Below are positions 10,153-21,500 of a stretch of 64,000 nt of DNA, one piece after another (the stretch's first letter is position 1; every line of letters begins with the position of its first letter). The stretch lies in assembly GCA_030248215.1 (NCBI GenBank), contig JASANG010003556.1, positions 120,188 to 184,187 on the forward strand, in the 5' to 3' direction. The stretch comes from Enoplolaimus lenunculus. Its lineage: Eukaryota > Nematoda > Enoplea > Enoplida > Thoracostomopsidae. The notes under the pieces were generated by a model, which saw only the letters and a program-made list of their open reading frames with translations, was not told where the DNA came from and searched no databases. The translations under genes were made by a program, and so were the position numbers.

Positions 10153-13100
10153 AGTGCAAAAAGCATCCTAAACCGCTGGAAAATACTGAATCCACAACGG
10201 ATGCAGAGTAAGTCCGTTATTAACGAATATCCGTTGCGTTGCACATTTTTTGAGTTGTACAACGTAAGAGTTTTTGAAGATTAGCAAATATTTCGTACAA
10301 AGTATCATTGCAAATTGCGAGAAGGCTAAGGTGATAACTCAATTTGTGTAGTCCCGAAAAGCCTATTTCGGAGAGCGAGTCAATTTGACTAACCATTTTT
10401 TGCAGTGCAAAAAGCATCCTAAACCGCTGGAAAATACTGAATCCACAACGGATGCAGAGTAAGTCCGTTATTAACGAATATCCGTTGCGTTGGACATTTT
10501 TTGCGTTGTACAACGTAAGAGTTTTTGAAGATTAGCAAATATTTCGTACAAAGTATCATTGCAAATTGCGAGAAGGCTAAGGTGATAACTCAATTTGTGT
10601 AGTCCCGAAAAGCCTATTTCGGAGAGCGAGTCAATTTGACTAACCATTTTTTGCAGTGCAAAAAGCATCCTAAACCGCTGGAAAATACTGAATCCACAAC
10701 GGATGCAGAGTAAGTCCGTTATTAACGAATATCCGTTGCGTTGGACATTTTTTGCGTTGTACAACGTAAGAGTTTTTGAAGATTAGCAAATATTTCGTAC
10801 AAAGTATCATTGCAAATTGCGAGAAGGCTAAGGTGATAACTCAATTTGTGTAGTCCCGAAAAGCCTATTTCGGAGAGCGAGTCAATTTGACTAACCATTT
10901 TTTGCAGTGCAAAAAGCATCCTAAACCGCTGGAAAATACTGAATCCACAACGGATGCAGAGTAAGTCCGTTATTAACGAATATCCGTTGCGTTGCACATT
11001 TTTTGCGTTGTACAACGTAAGAGTTTTTGAAGATTAGCAAATATTTCGTACAAAGTATCATTGCAAATTGCGAGAAGGCTAAGGTGATAACACAATTTGT
11101 GTAGTCCCGAAAAGCCTATTTCGGAGAGCGAGTCAATTTGACTAACCATTTTTTGCAGTGCAAAAAGCATCCTAAACCGCTGGAAAATACTGAATCCACA
11201 ACGGATGCAGAGTAAGTCCGTTATTAACGAATATCCGTTGCGTTGGACATTTTTTGCGTTGTACAACGTAAGAGTTTTTGAAGATTAGCAAATATTTCGT
11301 ACAAAGTATCATTGCAAATTGCGAGAAGGCTAAGGTGATAACTCAATTTGTGTAGTCCCGAAAAGCCTATTTCGGAGAGCGAGTCAATTTGACTAACCAT
11401 TTTTTGCAGTGCAAAAAGCATCCTAAACCGCTGGAAAATACTGAATCCACAACGGATGCAGAGTAAGTCCGTTATTAACGAATATCCGTTGCGTTGGACA
11501 TTTTTTGCGTTGTACAACGTAAGAGTTTTTGAAGATTAGCAAATATTTCGTACAAAGTATCATTGCAAATTGCGAGAAGGCTAAGGTGATAACTCAATTT
11601 GTGTAGTCCCGAAAAGCCTATTTCGGAGAGCGAGTCAATTTGACTAACCATTTTTTGCAGTGCAAAAAGCATCCTAAACCGCTGGAAAATACTGAATCCA
11701 CAACGGATGCAGAGTAAGTCCGTTATTAACGAATATCCGTTGCGTTGGACATTTTTTGCGTTGTACAACGTAAGAGTTTTTGAAGATTAGCAAATATTTC
11801 GTACAAAGTATCATTGCAAATTGCGAGAAGGCTAAGGTGATAACTCAATTTGTGTAGTCCCGAAAAGCCTATTTCGGAGAGCGAGTCAATTTGACTAACC
11901 ATTTTTTGCAGTGCAAAAAGCATCCTAAACCGCTGGAAAATACTGAATCCACAACGGATGCAGAGTAAGTCCGTTATTAACGAATATCCGTTGCGTTGCA
12001 CATTTTTTGAGTTGTACAACGTAAGAGTTTTTGAAGATTAGCAAATATTTCGTACAAAGTATCATTGCAAATTGCGAGAAGGCTAAGGTGATAACTCAAT
12101 TTGTGTAGTCCCGAAAAGCCTATTTCGGAGAGCGAGTCAATTTGACTAACCATTTTTTGCAGTGCAAAAAGCATCCTAAACCGCTGGAAAATACTGAATC
12201 CACAACGGATGCAGAGTAAGTCCGTTATTAACGAATATCCGTTGCGTTGGACATTTTTTGCGTTGTACAACGTAAGAGTTTTTGAAGATTAGCAAATATT
12301 TCGTACAAAGTATCATTGCAAATTGCGAGAAGGCTAAGGTGATAACTCAATTTGTGTAGTCCCGAAAAGCCTATTTCGGAGAGCGAGTCAATTTGACTAA
12401 CCATTTTTTGCAGTGCAAAAAGCATCCTAAACCGCTGGAAAATACTGAATCCACAACGGATGCAGAGTAAGTCCGTTATTAACGAATATCCGTTGCGTTG
12501 GACATTTTTTGCGTTGTACAACGTAAGAGTTTTTGAAGATTAGCAAATATTTCGTACAAAGTATCATTGCAAATTGCGAGAAGGCTAAGGTGATAACTCA
12601 ATTTGTGTAGTCCCGAAAAGCCTATTTCGGAGAGCGAGTCAATTTGACTAACCATTTTTTGCAGTGCAAAAAGCATCCTAAACCGCTGGAAAATACTGAA
12701 TCCACAACGGATGCAGAGTAAGTCCGTTATTAACGAATATCCGTTGCGTTGCACATTTTTTGCGTTGTACAACGTAAGAGTTTTTAAAGATTAGCAAATA
12801 TTTCGTACAAAGTATCATTGCAAATTGCGAGAAGGCTAAGGTGATAACTCAATTTGTGTAGTCCCGAAAAGCCTATTTCGGAGAGCGAGTCAATTTGACT
12901 AACCATTTTTTGCAGTGCAAAAAGCATCCTAAACCGCTGGAAAATACTGAATCCACAACGGATGCAGAGTAAGTCCGTTATTAACGAATATCCGTTGCGT
13001 TGGACATTTTTTGCGTTGTACAACGTAAGAGTTTTTGAAGATTAGCAAATATTTCGTACAAAGTATCATTGCAAATTGCGAGAAGGCTAAGGTGATAACT

Positions 13101-13848
13101 CAATTTGTGTAGTCCCGAAAAGCCTATTTCGGAGAGCGAGTCAATTTGACTAACCATTTTTTGCAGTGCAAAAAGCATCCTAAACCGCTGGAAAATACTG
13201 AATCCACAACGGATGCAGAGTAAGTCCGTTATTAACGAATATCCGTTGCGTTGGACATTTTTTGCGTTGTACAACGTAAGAGTTTTTGAAGATTAGCAAA
13301 TATTTCGTACAAAGTATCATTGCAAATTGCGAGAAGGCTAAGGTGATAACTCAATTTGTGTAGTCCCGAAAAGCCTATTTCGGAGAGCGAGTCAATTTGA
13401 CTAACCATTTTTTGCAGTGCAAAAAGCATCCTAAACCGCTGGAAAATACTGAATCCACAACGGATGCAGAGTAAGTCCGTTATTAACGAATATCCGTTGC
13501 GTTGGACATTTTTTGCGTTGTACAACGTAAGAGTTTTTGAAGATTAGCAAATATTTCGTACAAAGTATCATTGCAAATTGCGAGAAGGCTAAGGTGATAA
13601 CTCAATTTGTGTAGTCCCGAAAAGCCTATTTCGGAGAGCGAGTCAATTTGACTAACCATTTTTTGCAGTGCAAAAAGCATCCTAAACCGCTGGAAAATAC
13701 TGAATCCACAACGGATGCAGAGTAAGTCCGTTATTAACGAATATCCGTTGCGTTGGACATTTTTTGCGTTGTACAACGTAAGAGTTTTTGAAGATTAGCA
13801 AATATTTCGTACAAAGTATCATTGCAAATTTGCGAGAAGGCTAAGGTG
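10083..13848. repeat. Satellite array, 15 units of 251 bp with a seven-unit higher-order period
   Basis: Fifteen almost identical units begin at about 10083 and then every 251 bp (10335, 10586, 10837 and so on to 13598). At one site units 1, 4, 8 and 11 have gttgcacat where all others have gttggacat, and at the next only units 1 and 8 have tttgagttg where the rest have tttgcgttg. Thus units 1-7 and 8-14 repeat the same pattern, a 1757-bp higher-order unit, plus a lone unit 15. Private changes are few (aacacaatttg in unit 5, tttttaaagatt in unit 11), so expansion is recent. Each unit carries a 97-codon minus-strand frame, but 251 is not a multiple of three and the frame is lost at every junction. 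Confidence 0.95.
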
Positions 13849-14760
13849 AAACGCACGAAAATATTTTAGGCCGTCAGTGTAAAATTTGTAAATTTTGAAA
13901 TTCAAAAAAATTTTGCATTCGAATGTAAACATGGCGTATATACCTTGGCATTTTCAGTGTTGTGGAAAAATGCTAATTTTAGTCCTTTCCAGCATCAGCA
14001 TTTTCTATTTCATATGAAAATCAAATGTTTTTCAAGTTTAAAAAATGAAACGGGTTTTTTGGGTTATCCCCAACCGACGTTTGCTCAAAAATGATTAGAT
14101 TTGGAAATGTTTTTACATATTTCAGCTTCTTACGAGCTCCCCTGATCATTCCACGCCGAAATTTGATTTTTTGAAAAATTCGACTTTTTCAAAATTCCTG
14201 GGTCCCAAAAATCCTTGACAAAAACTTACGACAAATTATATATTATTCGACGCCGCTTGCAGAGCTAATTCCAATGGTGTTAAACTTTTAGAAATTCGAA
14301 GCTTGGCTAACGAGTTATGGTCAAAAAATTGATATGGCGACGTCCCAAATCATTGGCAGCGATCCAAGCCAGTAATTTCACAATAACTCGTTCACTACAC
14401 GCATGATTGCGTTAAATTTTTCACCATTGGACCTCATGACCTCCAAAAATCGAATTTTTCAAAAATTCAAATTTGAGCGTGGAATGATCAAGGGAGCTTA
14501 TGAGAAGCTCAAATATGCAAAAATTTTCCAAATGCAACTCGGGTCCGTAGCTAAGGGGGCCAGGGGAATTCAGCCCCTCCTGGAAAAATTTTTGCTCCCC
14601 CTAGAAAATTTTCAACATTGCTGGTAAGTCGACGAAAACCCAAGTATGTCCCTCCTGGAATGTTTTAGTCCCCCTAACACAGCAAAATGAGCTGACTACG
14701 AGACTGGTGCAGTATTTCTGGGCAAACGCCGGCTAGGGGGAGATAACCGAAAAGACCCGT
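13849..14760. repeat. Dispersed repeat shared with 50450-50960
   Basis: Shares gcttgcagagct, tggtgttaaa and caaatttgagcgtggaatga with 50520-50745 in the same order. No ends or duplication could be defined. The 74-codon frame at 14403-14627 lies inside it. Between 14760 and 15068 nothing was recognised apart from ccggatatccgg motifs. Confidence 0.5.
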
Positions 14761-15068
14761 TTCAATTTTATAAAGTTTACTAAAAGACATACACATCCGC
14801 TAAGTTAAAATACCAAAGCCGTCTGCCGGGTTTTTTGCCGGGGCCGGATATCCGGTAGCACTATGAACTGCCTATACACTGTTACGGCCTTCATCTATTT
14901 ATCGGCGATGCTTGCTGACCACAGGCTCCGGTTTTACTTATCAGTACCACCGGTTGCACTCTCGATAAACGCCTACACATTATGCGAGCAAAAGTACTAT
15001 TTCCAAAACACAATTATAGTAGCACACGCCGTCGCACAATGCTGCGCTTTTAAATAACGCATTTCCAA

Positions 15069-18029
15069 CTAGCCGCTAATTGCGCAATAGCTAAAATTGC
15101 AACAGCAAACGCTATAAAATTTAGTCGCCTCGTGTCGCTAAAACTTTAAGCAGTCACACTTTTTTGCAAATTTCTTCGGTCATGTAGAAAGAACTACTAT
15201 AGTATAAAAACGGTTACATTTTTGTTGTACACACTTGAACGACACACATATATAAAAGTAAATTTACGATATCAATTTTAATCTGCTGAATAAATATTTT
15301 TGATTAAAATTCTTGCGCGAAACATAAAACAGAGCGAGGAGGTACAGATATAGTGGATCAATTTGTACCCACTTCCATTTATTATACTGTTTCAATCTTT
15401 AGACGGCGTCTAAGCCTAGAATATACACGAAAAACTAATCCGCGATGCAAAATATTACGGCAGCACGCAGCAATCGATTTTGCCATATTCTCGCCTAGTT
15501 TATAAGCGACGGTACTACTGGAGGTGAAACAAAAGCATGTTGAACTCGCTAATTTATAGGCAAAAATTCAATTTTTAAAAAATGTCGGCAATCGAAACCG
15601 CCAAAAATTTTCGAAACTTACCGCAACACATCTGCCACCGCGAAAGGCTGGCGTCTCACCGACGTCGCAGCCAATCCTACGGTTGTACTTTGTATGTATT
15701 AAGGAAGAATTTTTGCGATATCCAAAAATCGCATCAAGAGAAAACGACCTCCCGTCTTTTTTCTTCAACTTCGCGTTGCTCATTGAAAATTTCATTACAA
15801 CGCGTTATTTGCGACTACGAATTTTCCGCGCTTTTTCTGGTAGTTTTGCTAAGCATTAAATTTCTTGTTTTTCAACACTATTGACCCAAATAAGAGTGGG
15901 GACTTATATTTTTTGGCCACACTAGAGGGTACCCCCGTTTATTCGATTACAGTTATTTATTTTTAACAAGCCCCCGCAACGCTTCGTTGCTGATTTATAT
16001 ATCCGGGGTTGTAACTATCCGTTGAATTAAACGTTTGCTCTTGTATCAAAAACTTGAGCGATAATGCAAGGTTATACTTAGACTTTAGATTCGATGTCTT
16101 CTCGTGTTCTTTCTAAAAATTATACGCCAATTAAAGAACACAGACGGAACAGTGTTATAAGCATATTCCTAAGCGTAAGAATGAGCAATCCTAAGCCTAA
16201 ACCTAGGCGTAAGAACCAGCATATTCCTAAGCCTAGCAAGAAAACTGGTCTTAAACTTACTCTATTCTAGTCCAACAGAAAAACTCTCCATATGCGCCAA
16301 ACATAGAAGACGTTGACTGTTACAGGCATTTATATTTATATTAATTTTTAAATTAAAGTCAGAATCAAAATAAGTTTAACATTAATTTTTAATGATAAAA
16401 CGCGGAATACAAACAAATGAAGTATGCGTAAGTTTCAAACTCAAGTTATTTGGTGCTCAATTCATTAGACATGCCAAGATAAGGGGCGGAATATTTTTCG
16501 GTGCTTACGCTTTAAACAAATTTTTTTGTTTGGCTTAGGCCTAGGCTTAGTAATATGCTTGCAATACTGTTCCGCCCGTTCTTTACATTGGCCAAGGACT
16601 CTATCCGCTTACCGATTCTTAGGAATACGGACTCATATTCAGGAATATGCTTTGTTACGCTTAGGATGACTTAGGAATATGCTTATAATACTGTTCCGCC
16701 CCTGTTCTTTACATTGGCCACGGCTCTATCCACTTTTACGGACTTTTATTAGGAATACGGACTCATATTGATTGGGAGTCAAAATCGAGACCCATCCCCT
16801 GTTATTTACCCCCTCTCCCCCTCTTATTCGGGTCACTAGAGTAACCACAATTTGGAATGGTTTGAACAGTGCCACTGTGTATGCGATATTATAAACAGTA
16901 AATCGAATAAACGAATGAATAAACGAAACTTTACTTGAGTAAAAGCTGGAAGTGTAATAATATTACATATGGCGATTTGACACCAAACACGCGGATCAAT
17001 GTATAGAATAGGGCTGTAATTGTGGTATAAGCACTAAAACTTACGCATGCTCTATTGCAGTCGCGCAGAAAAGGATGGCTTCGATATCAAATTCTGCGCA
17101 CATTAAATGATCTCTAATATGAGCGGATAAATCCGAAATCATAACCTTTAAAAATGGAGACAACGTACTGCTTTTAAAACCGCCCAATATAAGGCCATAA
17201 AGGAAAGTCTGAGCGCTATAATTAGAAGTGATTTTAGATAATTTTTTCGCAAGCAAATTATCAAAATATTAACAAATATAAAATAAAGCAAACATAAGTG
17301 TATATATAAAATCAACTCATCACATCACGGAATTTTACAGCATTCGCTTAAATTCCAATAGAAACCCGATCCTAACGCTCGCTTTTTCGTGATATGCTGC
17401 AGAACTTGAACCTGCGCTAGGCTAAATTATTGTGTATGTGAACATTACGGCACACTTAATTCTCTCTAACCTCCAATAGTAACGTTTCTGTGTTTCATTT
17501 CATATCCTTTATAGACGTCCAGCTTAAATTTCATGTATCAACATAGCGTTGTGGCGTATTTAAAATCTTACGGTAAAGGAGGCTACCACAGACGGCAAAA
17601 ATACTCAAGTATATACCTATTGCATGTTTATACAGTACCAGCATTACCTTAGCTCTTTGGATTTACACTATAAATTACAGCATCTTATCTATAGATTTAC
17701 AGCGAAAATTACGGTAAAAAATATACCAAAAATTTCAAAATCAAACAACTAAATACATACAGAGATAAAAAATAGACAAGTAATACACGAACTATTACCC
17801 AGGTTAATACAACAGCCATTATAAACGGCGCACAAACAAACAATACACCAAGACTCTCCAAAAACCGTCACACAGGCAGTTACACTTTTGCAACGACAGA
17901 GGATGTTTTGTTGTGTAACGTAACAAAATAACGCAGCCTAACCTGCATGACGCAGGGCCAGACCAGACCTACCTGCCAACCGAAACCGGAATCACGTTTG
18001 ACGGGACCCATAAATTTCTTAAGCATCAT
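15069..18029 (-). CDS. Tentative six-exon gene of unknown function downstream of CNOT1
   Basis: A chain of exon-like segments with agreeing phases: 17973-18029 (MMLKKFMGPVKRDSGFGWQ, donor CAG/gtaggt), 17471-17522, 17339-17411, 17045-17215 (acceptor attatag, donor GC/gtaagt), 15622-15778 (donor GCG/gtaagt) and 15069-15137 (acceptor gttttag, stop TAG). They sum to 579 bases, 192 residues. The 17045-17215 segment is the most convincing: AQTFLYGLILGGFKSSTLSP leads into a helical stretch with RDHLMCAEFDIEAILFCA. The 15622-15778 segment is basic (LKKKDGRSFSLDAIFGYRKN). I recognise no family. The large intron 15779-17044 contains a mariner-type element. The gene would start about 550 bp after the CNOT1 stop on the same strand. 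The first, second and last exons are short and could be wrong. Confidence 0.33.
15878..16841. mobile_element. Tc1/mariner-type foldback element, about 960 bp
   Basis: Ends ttgacccaaataagag and ctcttattcgggtcactagag match the termini of the element at 2586-2980. Inside, cttaggaatatgcttata and tactgttccgcccgttctttacat occur twice as direct copies (about 16550 and 16672) and once inverted (about 16127), making a long foldback. It lies in an intron of the tentative gene 15069-18029. Confidence 0.55.
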
Positions 18030-18577
18030 GCAGCGATATCGTATAATTTAGAAGCAAAACCAATTCTTTTGCATGAAGACCGAATTTCTCTTTACGTGCT
18101 AGGCTATGGGCTTGATTACACAGTGTAAATTCAAATAATTTAACAAAGCTCCAAATTTTGAAACAGCATTAAAAGCTACAAAAGCTTTGTAACAATGAGC
18201 CAGTCTTGGCTTCACGGCTCTGACGCCAACAAAATAATTAACTATCTGTGCGCGCACTGATCATCCCAAAAGAACTGCACTTATATACATCATATTATTC
18301 ATTTTCATCTTCAATTCGATAACTCCAACAACTGTTTTATACATGCGCGTAGTTAGAATTTTGAAAAAGGGCGCCACGTTTTATAAAAATTTAGAATGGG
18401 TTTTTGCGTTACCAATTGAAATCGTGTCTAAAACCCCTGGAAAAGAATCGCAAGGGTTGGAGGGATTGAACGCTATCCTTCCTGGCAACGTTCTTGGCTT
18501 TGTCAAAGTTGAAAAATTAAGTGTGGCAAATAACGATTCAAGCATTTGATATCCCCGTAACACAGCCATAAAGCTTT

Positions 18578-21500
18578 TTACGAAGTTTCGTTAACCTGGC
18601 GTGTTGCCATACACGATTTCGCCATAGTATCAAACAATCTAAAAACAACAAACTTAAATAACCTAAAACAAATTTAACCAACGCTACCACAATTTCATAC
18701 AGTAACACTATAGCCGCACAAAAGGCAATTCTACGTACAAACAACCATACAGGCGAAATAGAAGGCAAACTTCTTTCGCAACATTCTTCTTAGGCAGCCA
18801 TCGCAACGGCTGAACACTTGGTATTTCAATAGTCCACTCGGAAAAACTCTTAATCTACCGTAGTATAATGGAATGTATACTTGTATTAACGTTAACTTAG
18901 AATACTGTTCGTATGCATGATTTGCGCATGCGAAATAATGACAAATTAAAGCTACACTTTTTGAGTTGTTCTTTTGCACCTTTACTGGCGCGTTTAAAAC
19001 AGCAATTTGAATTAACTTACCTTTCAATTTCTGGCGCGCACCGGACATATTTGTGTGACCAAAATTTGTACTGCGGGTTTTTGATCAGCTCGATGAACGT
19101 AATTAGCAACCCCCATGGATGCGGGCGCATTGCAACTAGGCGTTCGAAAAGGATTCTAAAAACAATATAACAAGTTACACAACAGTTGGTCACTTAACCA
19201 TGACAAAACAAAGAATATAGTATCGGCTGTTACAGCACGTCTGTAATCCTGTCATCATTTTAGCAAACCAAATTTTCAAATGTTTTTCAGGTCAACACGG
19301 GACGTTTAGTTCATCGTAGTACGCTTAGTAGTACCAAGAGTGGATAATATATAACATAACAAGAGTGTGCAACTGGGTACATTCTGTGTACAAAACAATG
19401 TACCCAGCGCACTTTGCCTTTTGGGCCGACTACCCTTATTGAGACGGTGGTTGAAATTTGCACAGAGCGAAAGAAATACATAATATGACATGCCACATAA
19501 TGCTCTGTATATAGTCTAAAAACTACAGAATATTATATCATGGGACATTGACCCACCTCTAAATAACGCGGGTACAGCAAAAATGCAAAGCGTGTTGGTA
19601 CTTTTTGAGCCACGAGAAATTCGACAGTTGCATACTCTTTGTCCGTGATCACCCACTCTTGCTATTACTGACATTATTTTGCTCAACGCAACCTCACGAT
19701 AATTTGTGAGCTTAGGCAAGAAGATCCAAACTTCATTGCCAGAGCGGTCTCGATTAAAAAGGCAACGAGTATTAGTAAAAATACGGCACACATCACGTTT
19801 AAACCGGCACACATCACGCTTAAACATTTTCCAGACACCGAGTTTCCTTGTATCAAATTAACTAGCTTTACATCCTTTCTGGAAATGTTTTCCAAGCATA
19901 AAACAAAATAATTGTGACTACAATTACCGAGTGATTTGTTCTTGAATACATTCTTTGTTGGCTTCATCGAATAAATAAAGTAGAGTGCAACTAAAGTAGT
20001 GTGTATGACTATTCGGATAGCGCAGCTGATTCGCGATGGCGTTGAAAAATAGATATCGACCTAAATCAAAATTATTTCAGTTAAAACGGTTTAAACATAG
20101 CAGATAACGGCGTAACCAACCGCAGACTATATTGCGTAGTTAAAACGTACTAAATTAGCGCGATTACTTACTTTACTAACAAAATGGTTTGAGCACTGGG
20201 CTCTGGCATTTTTGGTCACCGTTCGCATATTGGTACAAGCCGCTGTATCTATTCGGTTTAAAACAAATGGCTCGCATCAAGCGAAGTTTATTTTATAGAC
20301 GAAATTATACAATTTTCAGCTACAACATCTGAGTTCATAATTTTCAAAAACTGTGGCATATAAGAATATACGTATAGCTATGCCGGTATTACTTTGTTGG
20401 TGGTTTGCCCAGTTGCAATAATGTACAGCGTCGAATTTTATGCCGTTTAACAGTGTATGTACTTTGATCTTTTTCTGTCATAAAAAATAAGAACATTTTA
20501 GCATTAGCAACCATCTCACGTGCCTTCGTTATCCAAATCAACGGCTAAATTTTGAAAAATATCCATATGCGCAGTGTGCGTAATTGCCGACAAAATAGGA
20601 CACTGGTCTTTTGTATGAATGGTTTGGCTTGCTTGCGTTCCAACGTAGAGTACAATTGCATTCATCAAACTCACATTGTACTGTTGGCCTGGTTCTTGTG
20701 ATACCTAAAGAACAAAAGGCACAATTTGCGTTTTTATATACACATTTCTGTGTAAAGGACTTCCGAACCACAACAAGAAGTCACTGGTTTGATCTTGATA
20801 ATAACTCATGCAATTTCAACAAGGTTGTCAAGATTCAGATCAGTTTTGCAAAAGATACTCTGCTTAACCATTCAGAAATAATTGTAAACCGACTTTTGAC
20901 AAATTGCCAGATGTGTAAACATAACAAAACAGTTATTTTAATATATTGCACAACTCCATGCTCAGCTCTTCTCCAAAAAACACCCTGGTGTAACTAAAAT
21001 TACACCTAAAACAAACAACAAGAAACGGGTGAGCATCACTTGCAACATTCGAAATATATAGCAAATTTGAGCAAAAGTCTGCTAATAGAAAAAATTGTTA
21101 AAATTTCAAAGTTTTATCTATGAACTGATTTCTACCTCAAGGACTTTCACAAAAAACTCCACATTCATCGAAACCGATCGGATTTAACCGGACGGCACCC
21201 TTGAATAAGAAACCCCCACTAGAGATTAGACTGACGAAATACAAGCAAATGTTTGCACTTAATAATATTCAGACCAATCATATTTTACCATAACATTTAG
21301 TTTACTTGTAATTTAGCACGAAGATCTGATAAGAAACTGACAGGATTGCGATTCTTTAGGTAGCTGTCGATTTCATTTTTCAAAGACTCTCCAATAATTG
21401 CCGGAATATTACAGCCAGAAATGCGAGGTGGTAAACTAATTTCTGGCATTAGCTGATCAACCTAAAATGAACGACATATACTGAAAAATATTAAGCGCCC

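Noticed and set aside
10220-13776. Fourteen near-identical minus-strand 97-codon frames as a protein repeat or gene family
   Set aside because: They are the same frame in each 251-bp satellite unit. The unit is not a multiple of three, the frames overlap and end at each junction, and there is no domain.
10083-13848. CRISPR array
   Set aside because: Units are 251 bp with no unique spacers; this is a eukaryotic satellite.
20520-20523. GT donor for CNOT1 exon 46 four bases downstream of the chosen GC donor
   Set aside because: It would leave phase 2, and exon 47 would then lose the conserved [12 protein letters not shown] frame; the GC donor preserves it.
20611-20997. Plus-strand 128-codon frame
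   Set aside because: It covers CNOT1 exon 46 on the opposite strand and its intron; no conserved motif of its own.
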